Assembly: GCF_014127105.1 (NCBI RefSeq)
Contig: NZ_CP059902.1
Location: 2,451,001-2,515,000, forward strand
Source of the DNA: Devosia sp. MC521
GTDB taxonomy: Bacteria > Pseudomonadota > Alphaproteobacteria > Rhizobiales > Devosiaceae
Length of the DNA stretch: 64,000 bases
Reading direction: 5' to 3'
Numbering within the stretch: position 1 is the stretch's first letter; each line of letters begins with the position of its first letter. Both the position numbers and the translations under genes were made by a program. Positions 59,901-64,000 of this stretch are shown here, piece by piece. The notes beneath the pieces were generated by a model that saw only the letters and a program-made list of their open reading frames with translations, was not told where the DNA came from and did no database searches.

Positions 59901-62075
59901 ATGTCAGAACTTCTAACGCCTCCCGCGACGCATTCACGTCGCCCCTCCGCTTTTGAAAGTGTCGCCACTTTCTGCCTCATCGCCGCATTGCTTTTCTTCG
60001 GCGCAGGCATTTTTGTTCCTCTGGTTTTGGCCATCCTTCTCGCGTTTGCCCTCAACCCGGTCGTGTCCATGCTCAACCGCAGACTGGGTCTTCCCGACCC
60101 TGTCGCGGTTATTTTGGCCGTCCTTTTGGCCATGACCCTTTTGGCCGGTTTTGCGCTCCTCGCTGGCTCGCAAATCGCCCATCTGGCGCAAGAACTGCCG
60201 GGCTATCGCCAGACCATTCAAGGTAAGATTGAAGGCCTGCAAAGCCAGTTCAGCGGCCTGACCTGGCTGGATCAGTTCAATGGCATGATCTCCAATATCG
60301 ACGCAGGCTTCGGCGGCAGTAGCGACGCGCCAGCCGTCACCGGCCAGATGAAGCCGATCCCGGTCTCCATCTCCAATGAACTGGGCCCCCTCAGCATCGT
60401 CACCTCGGTGATGGGCTCCATCGTTGGCCCTGTCGCGACCATTGCCATCGTCACCGTCTTCCTGATCTTCCTGTTGATGGGCCGTGCGGATCTGCAAGAT
60501 CGCTTCATTCGCCTTGTCAGCGCCGGTCGCTATTCGCTCACCAACCTTGCCATCACCGACGCCAGCCGTCGCGTTGGCCGCTATCTCATCATCCAGTTGT
60601 GCGTGAACATCACCTACGGCGTCATCTTTGGCATTGGCCTCTGGCTCATCGGCGTGCCGAGCGCCCCTCTGTGGGGCATGATGATCGTGCTGTTCCGTTA
60701 CATCCCTTTCGTTGGCGCGCTGATCGTTGCCGTGCTCCCCTTCGCCCTCGCCTTCGCGGTCGATCCGGGCTGGAACATGTTGCTGATGTCGGTCGGCCTC
60801 TTCCTCATCATCGACCTCACCACCGCCAATGTCATCGAGCCGCGCCTCTATGGCACCAGCACGGGCGTCTCCCCGCTGGCCATTCTGCTCTCCGCCATGT
60901 TCTGGGCCACGCTCTGGGGTCCTGTAGGCCTGATCCTCGCCACACCCATGACCGTCTGTCTCGTCGTGATCGGGCGACACCTGCCGCAGTTCCAATTCCT
61001 CGAAACCCTTCTCGGCAGTGAACCCGTGCTCTCGCCCGCCGAACGCCTCTACCAGCGCATGCTTAAAGGCGACACCGAAGACGCGATTGATCTCAGCGAC
61101 GACTATCTCGAAGAAAATGGCCGTGCCGCGCTCATCGCCGATGTCATGCTCCCGGCCCTGCGTCTGGGGACTACCGAGCTATCAGACCGCCCAGAGTCCC
61201 TACCCCAACGTCGCCAGCTCATCACCTCATTTGAAACCGTCATCGCCGACGTCTTCGAGCACGAGTTTGCCGATAATGCCTCCGTCCTCATCGTCGGCGG
61301 CCGCACCGAAATTGACGAAGCAGCCGCACGCCTCATCGGCCTAGAGCTGGCTGAGCGGACCATTCCCGCCACCATTCTTCCTCCCGGCGCCATCCGTCAG
61401 GAATCCATTGGCCGGCTAGACCTCGATCCGGTCGAAACCCTCGTACTGGTGTTCATGGGACGCGATGTGCGCGCTCAATGCCGCTATGTCGCTCGCCGTA
61501 TTCGCCGCATGAGCCCCAATGTGCGCCTCATAGCTATCGTCACCAATGCGCTTGCCGCCGACGAAACCGCTGAATCGCTCCATGTCGATAACGTCTACCG
61601 CGACTTCCACAGCGCCGTAGATGGCATCTCGGAAGTCGCAACACCAAAAAGCATCGAGCCTTGGGAAGAAGTACCGCAACCCTTCGCCGGTCTTGGTCGC
61701 GGTGATGATGCTCTGGGTCAGGAACTTGACGCGATTGCCGAGCGCTTCGGCGTCCCAGCAGCGCTCATCAATCTGATCGATGATGATCGTCACCTCGACG
61801 ATGGCGATGCTGCCAAACTCACCCAGCTGGTTGTTACCGACAACGCTCCACTGATCGTCCACGCAGCTACGCCTGACGAACGCATCGGCGACAACTCATA
61901 TCTCGTGACCAATGGAATAGACTTCTACGCCGCAGTCCCGTTAACGGTCGCCAACGGCACCACCCCGCTCGGCGCACTGGTCCTCTTGGATTATGAGCCA
62001 CACGAGGGCTTCACCGAAGACGATCTCGCACGCCTCAGACAAGAGGCCACAAAGCTCGTCGAAAACTTCGCTTAG
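59901..62075 (+). CDS. PerM (AI-2E) family membrane protein fused to B12-like and GAF domains
   Basis: 724 residues, about twice the bare family length. Residues 1-370 are a PerM/AI-2E exporter-type domain with about eight helices (SAPLWGMMIVLFRYIPFVGA, NVIEPRLYGTSTGVSPLA are family marks). About 385-440 (LLKGD-like MLKGDTEDAID, DVMLPALRLG) looks like the helical cap of B12-binding modules, and 455-575 (ASVLIVGGRTEIDEAAARLI) like the Rossmann part, but the cobalamin DxHxxG is absent. About 600-724 is a GAF domain (FGVPAALINLIDDDRH to YEPHEGFTEDDLARLR). A transporter with a cytoplasmic sensory tail is the likely reading; substrate and ligand unknown. Confidence 0.85.
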   Translation: MSELLTPPATHSRRPSAFESVATFCLIAALLFFGAGIFVPLVLAILLAFALNPVVSMLNRRLGLPDPVAVILAVLLAMTLLAGFALLAGSQIAHLAQELPGYRQTIQGKIEGLQSQFSGLTWLDQFNGMISNIDAGFGGSSDAPAVTGQMKPIPVSISNELGPLSIVTSVMGSIVGPVATIAIVTVFLIFLLMGRADLQDRFIRLVSAGRYSLTNLAITDASRRVGRYLIIQLCVNITYGVIFGIGLWLIGVPSAPLWGMMIVLFRYIPFVGALIVAVLPFALAFAVDPGWNMLLMSVGLFLIIDLTTANVIEPRLYGTSTGVSPLAILLSAMFWATLWGPVGLILATPMTVCLVVIGRHLPQFQFLETLLGSEPVLSPAERLYQRMLKGDTEDAIDLSDDYLEENGRAALIADVMLPALRLGTTELSDRPESLPQRRQLITSFETVIADVFEHEFADNASVLIVGGRTEIDEAAARLIGLELAERTIPATILPPGAIRQESIGRLDLDPVETLVLVFMGRDVRAQCRYVARRIRRMSPNVRLIAIVTNALAADETAESLHVDNVYRDFHSAVDGISEVATPKSIEPWEEVPQPFAGLGRGDDALGQELDAIAERFGVPAALINLIDDDRHLDDGDAAKLTQLVVTDNAPLIVHAATPDERIGDNSYLVTNGIDFYAAVPLTVANGTTPLGALVLLDYEPHEGFTEDDLARLRQEATKLVENFA

Positions 62076-62085
62076 CAACAATCCC

Positions 62086-62109
62086 AGTGCCCGCGTAACA
62101 GCGGGCACT
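62086..62109. terminator. hairpin between convergent genes
   Basis: Perfect 9-bp stem AGTGCCCGC/GCGGGCACT with a 6-base loop, just after the PerM gene and overlapping the GGDEF gene's stop. No T run; it may end both transcripts weakly. Confidence 0.5.
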
Positions 62110-63700
62110 ACTCCGCCGGCAGCGCGGCGACGGACGAACGGCCATCTGCAATGACCTGATCACGCCCGGCCTTCTTGGCAACATAGAGCCGCCTGTCCGC
62201 CTCTGCCAGCAGCTGTGGTCCGCTCAAAATGCCCGTCTCAACCAGGCCAATGCTCACCGTGACCTTCAATCCCGGGGCCAGATCACTAAAGTCCGTATCC
62301 CGCACAGCGGCCGTAATTTGCCAGGCAAGTGGCGCCGCAGCTTCCAACGACACATTTGGAAATAGCAGTCCGAACTCTTCGCCCCCGATGCGGTAAGGCC
62401 GCATGGCCGGATCGATCGTGCGCAGCAGTTGTGCGACCCTACGCAGAACCTCATCCCCGACAATATGCGAGTATTGGTCGTTGACGAGTTTGAAGTGGTC
62501 GATGTCGAGGATGGCTAACGACGACTTCTCATGGCCGATGGTCTCGAAGGCACTGTTAAACGCACGCCTATTCGGGATCTCCGTGAGCGGATCGACACCC
62601 GCCTGCATCTCAAGCTCTTCCGTTCGCTTGCGCAATTTGTCGTTCGTCAACTGCATATCGACCACGACAGCGCGTTGCCGCGTCCGATCATCACTCTGCC
62701 GGATATAGGCCGCATGAAAACTGCGATGGAACGACAAGGCGCGTGCGAAATCGCCCTTGAGCTCCCAAATATCAGCCAAGCGTTGCAAGCTTTGAACGAT
62801 CTGATCACTGATGGAATGTTGCGATGCGATCCGCTCGGACTCGACATAAGCGGCAAGCGCCTCGTCAATGCGCCCCATATTCCGAAACACCTCGCCCCTT
62901 GTGTAGAGCATATGCGTTCGCGCTCGCGGGCCATGCTTGCCAGGCAAGGTCTCAGCTTCCACTAAATCTTTCAGCGCCCGGTCGAAGTGGCCGCAATACG
63001 CCAACAGTTCTGCACTGTTACACAGCGCCACCGACAAATTCCAAAGGTCACCGGCGGCCCGCGACACATCGGCGGCAGCCCTTAGGGTTCTGGTCGCATC
63101 ATCGATGACCTGCTCGCCATTCATACCGGGATCGATCTTGTCGGCGACCAATATTGCCGAGAGGGTGGCGTAAGATCGGTTGACCAACGTCAGGGCAATC
63201 GTGCTCTCGTCGCCGGACGCATAGGCGAGATCAAGCGCCTCTTTCAGCATCTGCGATGCCAAGGCTCTCTCATTGCAGATGACCAGCGCTACGGCCTTAC
63301 AATTCAGCGCGAACGCATGAAGTGCAGGATCAGCCGTTCGCGAGGCGATAACCACAGCCTCACTGGCGGTCTCAAAGCTAATGTCGCTCAGGCCCAATTC
63401 CAAAATCAGCCACGAGTAAACTGCCAGAGACAGGGCATGGCCCCAATCGTTCTCCGTCTGCGAGAAATAATTGCGGGCAGCGTCCGCGGCCTGCATGCCT
63501 TCGTGAGGATAGCCCAGCTGCAAGCAGAACCATCCGATACACCGGTTGCATTCCGCCTCAGCCTCGAGGTCGCCTGCAGCTTGGGCCTGTGTCAGCAACA
63601 CGCGCGCTTGCTCCAGCCCCTCGAACGAGCGGCCAACACGTCCATGGTCCCAACACTCTCGGGCGAGCTCTACCAGCTGCTTGTTTGAAACGTCGTTCAA
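62108..63700 (-). CDS. TPR-GGDEF diguanylate cyclase
   Basis: 530 residues from TTG 63700, with GGAGGG 4 bases upstream and no better start. Residues 1-340 are helical TPR-like repeats (ALSLAVYSWLILELGLSD, FDRALKDLVEAETLPG), then a short coiled coil (LTNDKLRKRTEELEMQ) and a GGDEF domain beginning DPLTEIPNRRAF with an intact active site RIGGEEFGLLF. No EAL domain and no membrane helix. It should make cyclic di-GMP in the cytoplasm, with TPRs sensing a partner. No obvious RxxD inhibitory site five residues before GGEEF. Confidence 0.92.
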   Translation of the reverse strand: MNDVSNKQLVELARECWDHGRVGRSFEGLEQARVLLTQAQAAGDLEAEAECNRCIGWFCLQLGYPHEGMQAADAARNYFSQTENDWGHALSLAVYSWLILELGLSDISFETASEAVVIASRTADPALHAFALNCKAVALVICNERALASQMLKEALDLAYASGDESTIALTLVNRSYATLSAILVADKIDPGMNGEQVIDDATRTLRAAADVSRAAGDLWNLSVALCNSAELLAYCGHFDRALKDLVEAETLPGKHGPRARTHMLYTRGEVFRNMGRIDEALAAYVESERIASQHSISDQIVQSLQRLADIWELKGDFARALSFHRSFHAAYIRQSDDRTRQRAVVVDMQLTNDKLRKRTEELEMQAGVDPLTEIPNRRAFNSAFETIGHEKSSLAILDIDHFKLVNDQYSHIVGDEVLRRVAQLLRTIDPAMRPYRIGGEEFGLLFPNVSLEAAAPLAWQITAAVRDTDFSDLAPGLKVTVSIGLVETGILSGPQLLAEADRRLYVAKKAGRDQVIADGRSSVAALPAE

Positions 63701-63811
63701 TAAACCCTCCGATAGAGCTAACCTGACCGACTTATGTAAATAAATTTAGAAATAAAAATCAAAAATCTACATCAGATGACAAGAGACTGTCTGCGCTACT
63801 AAAATACTTCT

Positions 63812-64000
63812 CTACAATACCGGCCGAATGCTAATCGGAACTGATTTAAAAGCGGGCGTCTTACTGCGCGGATCAACTTCCGTCCCCACGAGCACATTGG
63901 CCTCGGGGTAATAAGCCATGGCGCTTCCTGCCGGCAGATCAAAGCTGGTGGCAAAGCCAACCATCTCGCCGGCCTCTGAAGAAACGGCAATTCGCTCCCC
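63812..64000 (-). CDS. FdhF/YdeP-like molybdopterin oxidoreductase, C-terminal fragment
   Basis: The last 62 residues of a gene that enters from the right edge. SAMAYYPEANVLVGTEVDPR and KTPAFKSVPISIRP match the end of the molybdopterin-dinucleotide-binding domain in FdhF/YdeP-family oxidoreductases (where AAYFPEANVLV and SxTPxxK are typical). Too short to tell formate dehydrogenase from YdeP. About 110 bases of AT-rich, gene-free DNA separate it from the GGDEF gene. Confidence 0.7.
   Translation of the reverse strand, partial: GERIAVSSEAGEMVGFATSFDLPAGSAMAYYPEANVLVGTEVDPRSKTPAFKSVPISIRPVL

Overview
The window looks like a chromosomal segment of an alphaproteobacterium of the order Hyphomicrobiales, perhaps Devosiaceae-like. 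This rests on the dcw cluster continuing into lpxC-bamD-recN-ligA, a long-linker FtsZ, HWE/HisKA_2 histidine kinases, a FATG-type single-domain response regulator, a DUF2336 protein, an ArsR-methyltransferase fusion in front of metF, and the carboxynorspermidine route to spermidine. No tRNA, rRNA operon, phage, transposase or CRISPR array was seen; the only RNA gene recognised is rnpB (RNase P RNA).

Layout. 1-9.0 kb: an AsmA-like protein running off the left edge (minus), then uvrD, ybjQ, prmA and pepP (plus), with two tiny related minus-strand genes between prmA and pepP. 9.0-13.4 kb: ligA and recN (minus), separated by a GC-rich palindromic repeat cluster. 13.6-31.8 kb: a minus-strand division and cell-wall cluster, in transcription order rsmH-ftsL-ftsI-murE-murF-mraY-ftsW-murG-murC-ddl-ftsQ-ftsA-ftsZ-lpxC-bamD. 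It lacks mraZ, murD and murB, and intrinsic terminators divide it into sub-operons. 32.0-35.0 kb: a divergent signalling operon (CHASE3 histidine kinase, response regulator, REC-HisKA_2 kinase). 35.3-42.1 kb (minus): carboxynorspermidine synthase and decarboxylase, rnpB, a TerB/J-domain protein, a Pro/Ala-rich membrane-anchored protein, and metF preceded by its probable SahR-type regulator with a perfect palindromic operator.

42.2-51.3 kb: a YbdG-type mechanosensitive channel, DUF2336 protein, winged-helix regulator plus TPR protein (TPR gene apparently frameshifted), a third tiny protein, divergent katG/oxyR with a palindrome over the oxyR start, a rarD gene broken by one in-frame stop, and a host-attachment-type protein. 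51.5-56.9 kb (minus): alpha/beta hydrolase, small secreted Cys protein, FATG response regulator and PAS-PAS-HWE kinase behind an EcfG-like promoter, and ettA. 57.0-64.0 kb: two coupled M16 peptidases, a PerM-family membrane protein fused to B12-like and GAF domains, a TPR-GGDEF diguanylate cyclase, and the C-terminus of a FdhF/YdeP-like molybdoenzyme at the right edge.

The densest biology is the wall/division cluster: MurC-MurE-MurF-Ddl-MraY-MurG build lipid II, FtsW-FtsI polymerise it, and FtsL-FtsQ-FtsA-FtsZ form the divisome. Several genes use TTG or GTG starts chosen here from Shine-Dalgarno placement. The most interesting leads are the stress-type HWE kinase/FATG regulator locus with its promoter, the PerM-B12-GAF fusion, the family of tiny proteins, the missing murD/murB, and the two fresh-looking lesions (rarD stop, TPR frameshift).
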